DNA of 6,980 bases from Nitrosopumilaceae archaeon (lineage in GTDB: Archaea > Thermoproteota > Nitrososphaeria > Nitrososphaerales > Nitrosopumilaceae), in assembly GCA_021296165.1 (NCBI GenBank), contig JAGWAW010000073.1, forward strand, positions 1 to 6,980. The letters are read 5' to 3'. A program made the position numbers and the translations under genes. Shown piece by piece: positions 1-6,028 of this stretch; position 1 is the stretch's first letter; each line of letters opens with the position of its first letter. The notes under the pieces were generated by a model. That model did not search any database. It had not been told where the DNA came from and was given only the letters and a program-made list of their open reading frames with translations.

Positions 1-230
1 CGTTTCGCGCCGTTAGCAAGGCCGATATGCTCGCATCACATCAAAATCAGGCCTAGATCGGGGGGGTTGAGTGTGTACTTACGGGAGGGTGGTGCAATTC
101 ATATGGCGGGATATCCAGAATAATCGCGCCAGAGTGAGGCCCGGTAAACTGCAGAATATCATACTGACTCGTTCCGGTGTCACACAGTTAAACACTTTTG
201 ACATGGAATGTAAGCAATTGCACTACGCCC
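1..230. other. Non-coding region upstream of the first gene
   Basis: No gene can be supported here. Two plus-strand frames are open from the left edge, one to a TAA at 121-123 and one to a TAG at 54-56. Either could be the tail of a gene that begins outside the window, but both are too short to judge. The stretch from about 181 to 259 is clearly AT-richer than the rest of the window, as expected for a promoter. A run of seven G lies at about 60-66. Confidence 0.4.
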
Positions 231-237
231 TTAAATA
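231..237 (+). promoter_or_regulatory. TATA box of the secreted coiled-coil protein gene
   Basis: TTAAATA begins 29 bases before the ATG at 260. Archaeal transcription normally starts about 25 bases downstream of the box centre, which would put the 5' end of the mRNA at or within a few bases of the start codon, giving a leaderless transcript. No Shine-Dalgarno sequence is visible before the ATG, which agrees with this. Confidence 0.7.
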
Positions 238-259
238 GAAAATTTCAGACTTTGCCCCA

Positions 260-1804
260 ATGAAAAGTAAGACGACGACCGCGGTCCTGCTGTTGCTAGT
301 GGCGATGGCCGGACTTGCGGTGAACGACGTATACGCGCAGTCCAATACGGAACGGCTCATCTCCATAGACGAGAATTCCGAGAGCATCAAGGGGGTGGTC
401 GAAGGCATTGCCGACGACACCGACGTCTTGAGTGCTATGGTATCTGCCATACAGGATACCCTGAATGGCATGGCCGACACGCTAACCAACATAATGAATG
501 CCGTCACCGGCGTGCAGACCTCGGTGAACGGTGTCGCCATGGACGTGACCCAGATGAATTCCAAGATTGACGGCATCGAGACGACCCTGATGGGTCTGTC
601 TGTCATAGACGACAGGCTGGACAGCATAGACAGCCGCATCAGCAGCCTTGCGGGCGGTGATGGGATGAACGATCAGATACTAGCAGTGCTGACCAGCACC
701 GTTACCAACACAAACGACAGGCTGGATCAGGTCATAAACAAGCTGGACGCCATAGAGGTGGCCTTGGAGAGCGTCAACATCAAGGTGGAGGACATCACGA
801 CGACACCGTCGGCGCCTCGGCCCGGGAACATACTGCTCGAGGGCGAGTCGGAGCTGAATGTCAACACGTACCACTATCTGAAACAGGGCGATGCGACCAC
901 GAACCGCGGAACCAACTTTTACGAGCTGGACATGACATTCTCGTGCAACAAGGACGTGTTCATAGACAAGGCGGAATTGGTTCTCGTTCCAGATAACGAG
1001 TACATGGAACGCAATGCTGGTGAAACCAACGTAGATTTTGCCACTGTTGACAACAATTACGTGAAGGTAAACAAGAGGGACCTGTACAACAACAAGTTGC
1101 CCATTGGCAGTGGCAGCTATGCAGTGTACCACAGAATTGCCGACTTCAACAATTATGCGGTGGAGGCTGGCGATACGCTGAAGTTCGAGAGCCTGCTGTA
1201 TGAGGGAAAGTTTGATAACTCTACTACCGCTACTGTTGGCGACTGGGTTAGCCAAGACACAGCGCTAGGCCCCACGGTTGGACCTCTAATAGAGGGCTCC
1301 ACAAGAGATGATGATGGCAACCGCGGGTTGTATGAGCTCAACGTGGAATGGTTCTCATACGAGTCCGGTACCAGCTGCTCGATAGGCTTCGGCAGCGGCA
1401 GTGGAGTCTCACAGGGACTTACCCAGTCGACCACGCTGTCGTATGGTGTTACAACGGATCCCGTTGACGAAGACAACACACTCAAGGACTTCTCGGACAC
1501 GATAGACTGTGGCGGAGACCCGGTCGAGATCACGGACATAACGGCGGGCACAAGCGACGTCTGGAGACTAGCTGGGTTTGCCAAGGTTGTCCTGACCATA
1601 GGCTCGGACGAGTACCCGTTGAGGTTTGATACCAATGATGATCTCACCCAGCCGGTGTTTGATAACCTAGATGAAGTGTTGCCCCTGTACGTGGGTAGCG
1701 AGGATTTCACAATATCCGGAAACATACCGTTGAAGAACCTCCTCCTCACACTTCACTACGACACCATCCCCGATGCTGAGTGTACACCTATACGAGGATA
1801 CTGA
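260..1804 (+). CDS. Secreted coiled-coil protein of unknown function
   Basis: I do not recognise this 514-residue protein as a named family. Residues 1-26 form a Sec-type signal peptide: basic MKSK, a hydrophobic core at about 8-21, and a likely cut after VYA26 before Gln27. Residues about 30-180 are rich in Ile/Leu/Val at heptad spacing with many Asp, Asn, Ser and Thr (for example DRLDSIDSRISSL near 118-130 and NDRLDQVINKLDAIEVALESV near 152-172), so a long coiled coil is likely. A short proline-containing linker near 181-190 leads to an acidic, Gly/Ser/Thr-rich, probably beta-rich C-terminal part (190-514). There are four cysteines, at 229, 373, 417 and 508, so extracellular disulfides are possible. 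No C-terminal anchor is visible, so the product is probably released or bound to the cell surface through partners. The ATG is fixed by the signal peptide and by the TATA box 29 bases upstream. The gene stands alone. Its middle part (about 960-1260) is lower in GC than the genes to its right. Confidence 0.85.
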   Translation: MKSKTTTAVLLLLVAMAGLAVNDVYAQSNTERLISIDENSESIKGVVEGIADDTDVLSAMVSAIQDTLNGMADTLTNIMNAVTGVQTSVNGVAMDVTQMNSKIDGIETTLMGLSVIDDRLDSIDSRISSLAGGDGMNDQILAVLTSTVTNTNDRLDQVINKLDAIEVALESVNIKVEDITTTPSAPRPGNILLEGESELNVNTYHYLKQGDATTNRGTNFYELDMTFSCNKDVFIDKAELVLVPDNEYMERNAGETNVDFATVDNNYVKVNKRDLYNNKLPIGSGSYAVYHRIADFNNYAVEAGDTLKFESLLYEGKFDNSTTATVGDWVSQDTALGPTVGPLIEGSTRDDDGNRGLYELNVEWFSYESGTSCSIGFGSGSGVSQGLTQSTTLSYGVTTDPVDEDNTLKDFSDTIDCGGDPVEITDITAGTSDVWRLAGFAKVVLTIGSDEYPLRFDTNDDLTQPVFDNLDEVLPLYVGSEDFTISGNIPLKNLLLTLHYDTIPDAECTPIRGY

Positions 1805-1820
1805 TTTTTTCATATTTTTT
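1805..1820 (+). terminator. Oligo-T terminator after the coiled-coil protein gene
   Basis: Two runs of six T (1805-1810 and 1815-1820) start immediately after the TGA at 1802-1804. No stem-loop precedes them. Archaeal RNA polymerase commonly terminates at such T-rich tracts on the coding strand without a hairpin, so this is a good candidate terminator for the gene ending at 1804. Confidence 0.7.
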
Positions 1821-2227
1821 GATAGATGCGGCGCGGCCGCCCGCTGCCATACTGCTCAGTCCGCGCCGCCCGAACATACAGCCTAGCGAGGCTGGTCCGG
1901 TGGATGTCGCCAAGGAGTGGCGCCCCGGGCGCGGCCGCGGGCAATGGAATCTACTACCCTTCGCGCCAACTCATGACATGGTACGATTGGAGCAGTGGGG
2001 CCGGAGCGAGTGCGCAGGCGACAGCATTACAGGGCATTTTGCTCGTGGGAGATAGCCGCCAGCCCGTCAAGGCAGGATCATACAGTGTGGTCTGGGTGCG
2101 AATGATGGCATGGCCGCGGTTTGGGGGCCATGTCCAGAGTATACCCATCTGCCCCCGGCCACACGGAACTTCAATACCGCGTGCCGGGAGCGGCGGGCGC
2201 CCGCCGGGGATCCCGCGGCCGACCACC
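1821..2227. other. Long convergent intergenic region, no defensible gene
   Basis: This stretch lies between two genes that point towards each other. It is GC-rich, and open frames occur on both strands largely because stop codons are rare at this composition. One plus-strand frame starting at 1826 has a protein-like section at about 1941-2112 with several Tyr and Trp residues (GNGIYYPSRQ, AGSYSVVWV), which could be a decayed gene or a small real one. It has no promoter: the only T-rich DNA before it is the terminator of the preceding gene. The same frame then runs on antisense into coaD, so I do not call it. No tRNA or recognisable SRP or RNase P RNA motif was seen. The only other structure noted is the palindrome at 2191-2206. 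Confidence 0.5.
2191..2206. repeat. Perfect 16-bp GC palindrome downstream of coaD
   Basis: CGGCGGGC is followed directly by its reverse complement GCCCGCCG. It lies 21 bases beyond the coaD stop codon, in the transcribed direction of that operon. No T-tract follows on the minus strand, so it does not fit a standard archaeal or intrinsic bacterial terminator. It may be an RNA 3'-end structure, or chance in GC-rich DNA. Confidence 0.45.
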
Positions 2228-2689
2228 TCACAAAGGGTTACCCTCCGCATCCATCACACCATCCCGTATGTGGGTGGTGGAGATGCGGCCGCCGCTCCGC
2301 CCATATATCATGGGCACCACCACTATATCCACCATCCCCAGGTCCCTCTCGGCCCGCATCACATTCAGGGTGTGGCCGGCGCGTCTCGTCTCCCAGCTCA
2401 CCACCAGTACATCTACACCCTCCCGCAGGACTGCGGGCCCAAAGTCATCGTCCAAGGGGCAGACCTCGCAGGCGGCCCCCGGGTGCGACTCCCTTATGTG
2501 CCGCACCAGCCGCTCCCGCCGCGTGTCATACCCGTGTAGTATGGCCTTGCCCCTCCGGACGGCGAACCCGTCCGTACTAAGTCCTATTATGGTGTGGTCG
2601 TACGAGAGGGCCGCCCCCAGCAGGGCGCGGTGTCCGCGGTGTATTATGTCGAAGGTGCCTCCCGTCGCCGCCACTACTATGAGGATCAC
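2228..2689 (-). CDS. coaD: Archaeal phosphopantetheine adenylyltransferase
   Basis: This 153-residue cytosolic enzyme joins 4'-phosphopantetheine and ATP to give dephospho-CoA and pyrophosphate, the penultimate step of coenzyme A synthesis. It belongs to the cytidylyltransferase-like nucleotidyltransferases. The N-terminal signature GGTFDIIHRGH (residues 10-20) contains the HxGH motif, His17 to His20, which binds the ATP phosphates. Lys48 in RRGKAI and the C-terminal ISTTHIRDG (136-144), matching the family's ISST-x-IR element, support the call. The length is typical for the archaeal form, which is distinct from the bacterial CoaD. The start is the GTG at 2689-2687, which overlaps the TGA of the upstream gene as GTGA and suggests coupled translation. 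A second GTG at 2674 is preceded at suitable distance by GGTGATC, but starting there would remove the first beta strand before GGTFD. The frame stays open upstream inside the neighbouring gene, and that extension is not believed. Confidence 0.9.
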   Translation of the reverse strand: MILIVVAATGGTFDIIHRGHRALLGAALSYDHTIIGLSTDGFAVRRGKAILHGYDTRRERLVRHIRESHPGAACEVCPLDDDFGPAVLREGVDVLVVSWETRRAGHTLNVMRAERDLGMVDIVVVPMIYGRSGGRISTTHIRDGVMDAEGNPL

Positions 2690-3690
2690 CCCACCGTGAG
2701 CAGCAGTAGGGGGCCCGGCCGCGAGGCCGGCGCGCTCGTCTCCCCCCACAGGAACATCTCGGCAATGTACTCGCCCTCGTGTGTGGGGGTCCAGGGTATG
2801 GATGGGGCGCCGTCCACCTCGACCCGCTCCAGCAGTACGACCCCGCCGCTCTCCTTGGAGGAGACCTGCACGTACAACCAGTACCGCCCCTCTCCGTCGG
2901 GCAGGTGCACCGCAGCGTTCAGGGTGACGTTTTGGTGGGCCGCAGCGGCCGTCGTCCGCACCCCGGTATGGTCGGCCATCCAGGCATCCAGTATCTGTGC
3001 CGGCGGCGGCGAGGGCGCGGAGGGTGCGGCCCCGATCCGCCACGATATGGTACCCGAGCTGAAGGCGTCCGACTCTACAAAGGCCGTGGCGCCCCGGGCG
3101 CCGAGGGGGTATTCACCAGGTGTGGTGAGGTTCAGCGATCCGCCGATGCCCATCCCGCCTATGTGGTGCGTGCTGGTGCCCAGTATGCGGGGTGGATCAA
3201 ACGCGTCGTGGTACGCTATGTGTACTGTGATGTTGGCGTGCGGGGCCCCCACCGAGTCGCGTATGCGGAGGAGCCCGTCGGCGAGCCTCTCGACGGCCAG
3301 CCCCGGAATCTTGGGGTTGGAGGGATCAAACATCTGCAGGGACGCGACGGCGGACTTTATGCGGGGGTCAGGCTCGGCCGAGCGCGCCACAAACGGGGAG
3401 GATCCGCCCGGAGGTATGACCTCCAGCAGGGTGCCGGCGGTGACCGCGTCCAGCGGGAGGGATGCCGCATCGCCGTAGAACCTGGCCTGTATCACCACGT
3501 TGCCCACGTATGCGGTCTCCGACTCGTTGCGCACAATCCCGGTGGCAACCGCGTATCCGTCGGCGTCCACATATGTGTAGAAGGGCGGGGAGATGACGAC
3601 GGCCAAGGTCTGGGGCGTGTCATACGTCTGGGCCAGGGCTGCGGCAGGGACCAGCAGCGCCACGATCGCCGCCATATACAGCCACGACAT
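2686..3690 (-). CDS. Secreted beta-sandwich protein with FxLYD-like domain
   Basis: The 334-residue product is predicted to be exported. Residues 1-20 are a signal peptide with a hydrophobic core at about 5-19 and a likely cut after ALA20 before Gln21. Residues about 45-105 resemble an FxLYD-type Ig-like domain: GIVRNES, then VVIQARFYGD, then VIPPGGSSPF, the usual order of 'N', 'FY' and 'PG..SPF' landmarks. A proline/alanine linker (about 221-231) leads to a second beta-rich domain. This ends in WTPTHEGEYIAEMFLW (300-315), a pattern I associate with the last strands of Ig-like/CARDB-type domains in thaumarchaeal surface proteins. NIT, NLT and NVT sequons could be N-glycosylated outside the cell. 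It is the first gene of an operon with coaD, overlapping it by 4 nt, although no functional link is obvious. The ATG is supported by the signal peptide and by a TATA box 30 bases upstream. The specific function is unknown. Confidence 0.85.
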   Translation of the reverse strand: MSWLYMAAIVALLVPAAALAQTYDTPQTLAVVISPPFYTYVDADGYAVATGIVRNESETAYVGNVVIQARFYGDAASLPLDAVTAGTLLEVIPPGGSSPFVARSAEPDPRIKSAVASLQMFDPSNPKIPGLAVERLADGLLRIRDSVGAPHANITVHIAYHDAFDPPRILGTSTHHIGGMGIGGSLNLTTPGEYPLGARGATAFVESDAFSSGTISWRIGAAPSAPSPPPAQILDAWMADHTGVRTTAAAAHQNVTLNAAVHLPDGEGRYWLYVQVSSKESGGVVLLERVEVDGAPSIPWTPTHEGEYIAEMFLWGETSAPASRPGPLLLLTVG

Positions 3691-3713
3691 GGGTTTGGTT
3701 GGCGCGTCCGCCG

Positions 3714-3720
3714 TAATATA
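3714..3720 (-). promoter_or_regulatory. TATA box of the secreted protein-coaD operon
   Basis: Read on the minus strand, TATATTA begins at 3720, 30 bases before the ATG at 3690. That spacing predicts transcription starting at or next to the start codon, a leaderless mRNA. This is probably the only promoter for both genes of the operon, since nothing similar precedes coaD. Confidence 0.7.
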
Positions 3721-3745
3721 GTATGCTCATGCTGGAGATATGAAT

Positions 3746-3770
3746 CCCAATATTTGGGCCGGCCCGGGCC
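3746..3770. repeat. Cluster of short inverted repeats in the divergent promoter region
   Basis: CCCAA-TAT-TTGGG (3746-3758) runs into two overlapping 10-bp palindromes, GGGCCGGCCC (3756-3765) and GGCCCGGGCC (3761-3770). The cluster sits about 25 bases upstream of the TATA box of the minus-strand operon and nearly 150 bases from the trxB box. Its position would suit an operator for the minus-strand operon, but each element is short and could be chance. Confidence 0.3.
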
Positions 3771-3916
3771 CTCCGACCTGTGGGCGACACTGCAGGGGCT
3801 GCCTTGTCTGGCGGCCGCGCCCCGGGAGTCTGATCACCGAGGGATGGTCCTGACATTATGGGCGCGCCTTCCAATCCGCGCCGTCCCCCATCCAAAACAC
3901 AGAATCACGCACTACC

Positions 3917-3925
3917 TTTAATTTA
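3917..3925 (+). promoter_or_regulatory. TATA box of trxB
   Basis: TTTAATTTA starts 30 bases before the GTG at 3947. The predicted transcription start falls at the GTG, so the mRNA should be leaderless. This spacing is the main reason for choosing GTG 3947 rather than the in-frame ATG at 3956. Confidence 0.7.
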
Positions 3926-3946
3926 CCACCACTCCGCGGCGGTACC

Positions 3947-4954
3947 GTGTCGACTATGGTTCTGGACGGGCCGCCCCAGACCGGTATGACACCAGACCGC
4001 AGTCCGGACCGGGTAGATCCCCGCGATAGTACCCCGTATGACATAATTATCATAGGGGCCGGCCCGGCCGGCTATACCGCCGGGATATACGCTGCCCGCG
4101 CCGGTTATGACACCCTCCTGCTCTCGGGGATACTGCCGGGGGGGCAGCTGGTCAACACCACCGAGGTGGAGAACTATCCGGGGTTTGAGACCGGTATAAT
4201 GGGTCCGGATCTGATGATCGACATGAGAAAGCAGGCAGTCCGGATGGGCGTCACCATCATAGACGACACCGCAGCGTCGGTGGACTTTGACGGCAGGCCC
4301 CTCAGGGTGGAGACGACAGATCATTCATACGCGGCCCGGGCAGTCATAGTGGCGACGGGCGCCGACCCCCGCAAGCTGGGCCTGGAGGCAGAGCAAACTC
4401 TGGGGGGGCGCGGTGTCTCGTACTGCGCCACCTGCGACGGCCCCTTCTTCCGCAACCAGACCATCATAGTGGTGGGCGGAGGGGACACGGCCATGGAGGA
4501 GGCCACGTTCCTCACAAAGTTCGCCGGAAAGGTCTTGGTGGTGCACCGGCGCGACCGGCTCCGCGCCAGCCAGGCCATGCAGCAGAGGGCCTTTGAGAAC
4601 GAAAAGATATCGTTCCTGTGGAACCGGGAGGTGGCGGAGATCCGGGGGGCAGAGCGTGTCGAGTCGGTGGTGCTGCGCGACACCACATCAGGCGATACCG
4701 AGGAACTGGAGGCGGGGGCAGTCTTTGTGGCCATAGGCCACACCCCCAATACGATGCTGTTCCGCAGCCGCTTGGACCTGGACCCGGACGGATACGTGAT
4801 AGTGCGCGGCACGCAGACCAGCGTGCCGGGGGTGTTTGCCGCCGGCGACGTGCACGACCGCAGGTACAGGCAGGCGGTCACGGCGGCCGGGTTCGGCTGC
4901 CAGGCGGCCATCGACGCGGACAGGTACCTCTCCGAAGGCGGCCCCGAAGCCTGA
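3947..4954 (+). CDS. trxB: Thioredoxin reductase (NADPH, FAD)
   Basis: This cytosolic flavoenzyme passes electrons from NADPH through FAD and a redox-active disulfide to thioredoxin. The FAD-binding motif GAGPAG is at residues 37-42. The catalytic disulfide is Cys160-Ala-Thr-Cys163 in SYCATCDGPF. The NADPH-binding loop GGGDTA (177-182) is followed by HRRDRLR (200-206), whose arginines fit recognition of the NADPH 2'-phosphate. The second FAD contact GVFAAGD ends at Asp301. This is the order of the low-molecular-weight thioredoxin reductases. At 335 residues it is slightly long, because about 30 residues (Pro- and Asp-rich) precede the first beta strand YDIIIIG. The GTG start is chosen from the TATA spacing; ATG at 3956 (residue 4) or 3986 (residue 14) would shorten this tail without touching the fold. 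No thioredoxin gene is adjacent. It faces the tusA-cysM operon convergently. A ferredoxin-dependent or peroxiredoxin-specific relative cannot be fully excluded. Confidence 0.93.
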   Translation: MSTMVLDGPPQTGMTPDRSPDRVDPRDSTPYDIIIIGAGPAGYTAGIYAARAGYDTLLLSGILPGGQLVNTTEVENYPGFETGIMGPDLMIDMRKQAVRMGVTIIDDTAASVDFDGRPLRVETTDHSYAARAVIVATGADPRKLGLEAEQTLGGRGVSYCATCDGPFFRNQTIIVVGGGDTAMEEATFLTKFAGKVLVVHRRDRLRASQAMQQRAFENEKISFLWNREVAEIRGAERVESVVLRDTTSGDTEELEAGAVFVAIGHTPNTMLFRSRLDLDPDGYVIVRGTQTSVPGVFAAGDVHDRRYRQAVTAAGFGCQAAIDADRYLSEGGPEA

Positions 4955-4974
4955 GACACTACGTGGCGCCGGCG

Positions 4975-5037
4975 CACATGCCGGTATGTGTGCCTTGCAC
5001 GCATAGACGGCCGTCTACACCGCACCAGGGGAGTATC
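4975..5037 (-). pseudogene. Decayed partial duplicate of the cysM 3' end
   Basis: The spacer after cysM repeats part of that gene in the same order. Positions 4996-5013 match 5196-5213 at 17 of 18 bases, exactly 200 bases apart. Positions 4982-4990 match 5176-5184 at 9 of 9, and 4975-4981 match 5164-5170 at 6 of 7, with small deletions between blocks. On the minus strand the spacer reads TAVYACKAHIPA in the homologous frame, against AAVYACMKKLHIPL at residues 272-285 of the enzyme. A TAG at 5017-5015 interrupts the frame, and there is no start codon or promoter. Similarity may reach up to the cysM stop (GATACTCCCC against GATCAGCCCC), but that part is weak. The edges are approximate. The mutated copy also creates a perfect 14-bp palindrome, TAGACGG/CCGTCTA, at 5004-5017. 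Confidence 0.55.
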
Positions 5038-6027
5038 CTAGTATTCCAGCCTGGAGAGGTGGGCGGCGCCCCGCACCGCCTCGGCAAACTCCATGTCGCC
5101 GAATATGCCCCGCTCCCGGTATACGCTTCCGAACTTGCGGCCATCATCGGCGAAGATTCCCACCACATACCCCAACGGTATGTGGAGCTTCTTCATGCAC
5201 GCGTAGACGGCCGCCGCCGAGGGGCTGATCAGCAGCGAGTCGCGCTCCAGCACCTCTCGGACCACCCCGAAGGCCTCCTCGTTGGTCACATCCACCCACT
5301 CGTCCACTACGTGTTCGCGCCGCAGAAAGAGGTCCGGCTTGGCCGACTCTTCAAAGTTGCGCCAGCCCTGGATCATGTGGTCCCTCTGGGGCTGGCAGCC
5401 TATGATTTGTATGTCCGGATTCCGCTCCTTCAGGTACGCGCCTATACCGGTTATGGTGCCCCCGGTGCCCACGCCCGTGAAGAAGTGGGTGATGCGGCCG
5501 CCGGTCTGCTCCCATATCTCAGGACCGGTGGTGATGTAGTGGCCCCGGAAGTTGGCATCATTCCCGTACTGGTTGGGGGAGTAGTACGTGTCCGGCCGCG
5601 AGGACGCAATGGAGGTGGCCAGCGCAATGCTCTGCTCGGTGCCCGCCCCAACCTTGGGGCAGAGGTCGTCGGATGTCTCGTACATCTTGGCGCCCATCCT
5701 GTCCAGTATGTCCTTGGTCTCCTGGCTGGCCTTGTCCGGTATGACTATCTCCACCTTGTATCCCAGCAATCTGGCGATCCCCACCAAGGCTATGCCCGTG
5801 TTCCCGGAGGTGGGCTCTATTATGACGCTCTTGCCCTTCTTGAGGATGCCCTTCTCCTCGGCGTCGCGGATCATCCAGTATGCGGCCCGGTCCTTTACGG
5901 AGCCAAACGGGTTGTACCCCTCCATCTTGGCCCAGTAGGATGTAGCTCCGCCCGACAGCGAGTCCAGCCGCACCACGGGCGTGTTGCCTATGCGGGAGAT
6001 CACATCGGCGTGGGTCGTCGTGGCCAA
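5038..6027 (-). CDS. cysM: Cysteine synthase, CysM-like, possibly O-phosphoserine-dependent
   Basis: A PLP-dependent beta-replacement enzyme (fold type II) of 329 residues that makes cysteine from an activated serine and a sulfur donor. Lys45 in GSVKDR is the PLP Schiff-base lysine. EPTSGNTG (71-78) is the substrate-binding loop, QYGNDAN is at 153-159, GTGGT (187-191) holds the PLP phosphate, and Ser268 in LISPS is placed to contact the PLP ring nitrogen. By recalled alignment it resembles Mycobacterium tuberculosis CysM: QGWRNFEE (220-227) matches ALRNMDE, putting Arg223 at the position of Arg220, which recognises O-phosphoserine. FADDGRKF (292-299) matches VADAGWKY. O-phosphoserine may therefore be the substrate, rather than O-acetylserine; a cystathionine beta-synthase role is less likely. 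The start is a TTG one base after the tusA stop, chosen for the upstream AAGGAAGGT and a normal N-terminal length; GTG at codon 9 is possible. It is the second gene of the tusA-cysM operon. Confidence 0.88.
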   Translation of the reverse strand: MATTTHADVISRIGNTPVVRLDSLSGGATSYWAKMEGYNPFGSVKDRAAYWMIRDAEEKGILKKGKSVIIEPTSGNTGIALVGIARLLGYKVEIVIPDKASQETKDILDRMGAKMYETSDDLCPKVGAGTEQSIALATSIASSRPDTYYSPNQYGNDANFRGHYITTGPEIWEQTGGRITHFFTGVGTGGTITGIGAYLKERNPDIQIIGCQPQRDHMIQGWRNFEESAKPDLFLRREHVVDEWVDVTNEEAFGVVREVLERDSLLISPSAAAVYACMKKLHIPLGYVVGIFADDGRKFGSVYRERGIFGDMEFAEAVRGAAHLSRLEY

Positions 6028-6028
6028 G

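Noticed and set aside
680..1749. Minus-strand open frames (680-1255 and 1153-1749) within the coiled-coil gene
   Set aside because: They are antisense to a gene with a clear signal peptide, promoter and terminator, and their products show no family features.
1929..1939. GCGCGGCCGC at 1831-1840 and again at 1929-1938 as a repeat
   Set aside because: It is a ten-base GC-only word in GC-rich DNA; two copies are expected by chance and there is no larger repeat around them.
1921..2110. Possible SRP, RNase P or tRNA gene in the convergent gap
   Set aside because: Short resemblances (GGTCCGG, GGAGCAG) are not in the arrangement of the SRP helix 8 core, and no T-loop, anticodon arm or RNase P core motif is present.
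1954..2250. Minus-strand 98-codon frame downstream of coaD
   Set aside because: It overlaps the coaD end in another frame, has no promoter or ribosome site, and its composition is that of random GC-rich sequence.
2690..3043. N-terminal extension of the coaD frame inside the upstream gene
   Set aside because: The extension is Arg/Gly/Ala-rich and fully overlaps the well-supported secreted protein gene. The family's N-terminal strand and GGTFD motif begin just after the GTG at 2689.
2779..3921. Plus-strand open frame (380 codons) opposite the secreted protein gene
   Set aside because: The protein is low-complexity Gly/Arg/Val with no motif. The minus-strand gene has a signal peptide, domain landmarks and a TATA box.
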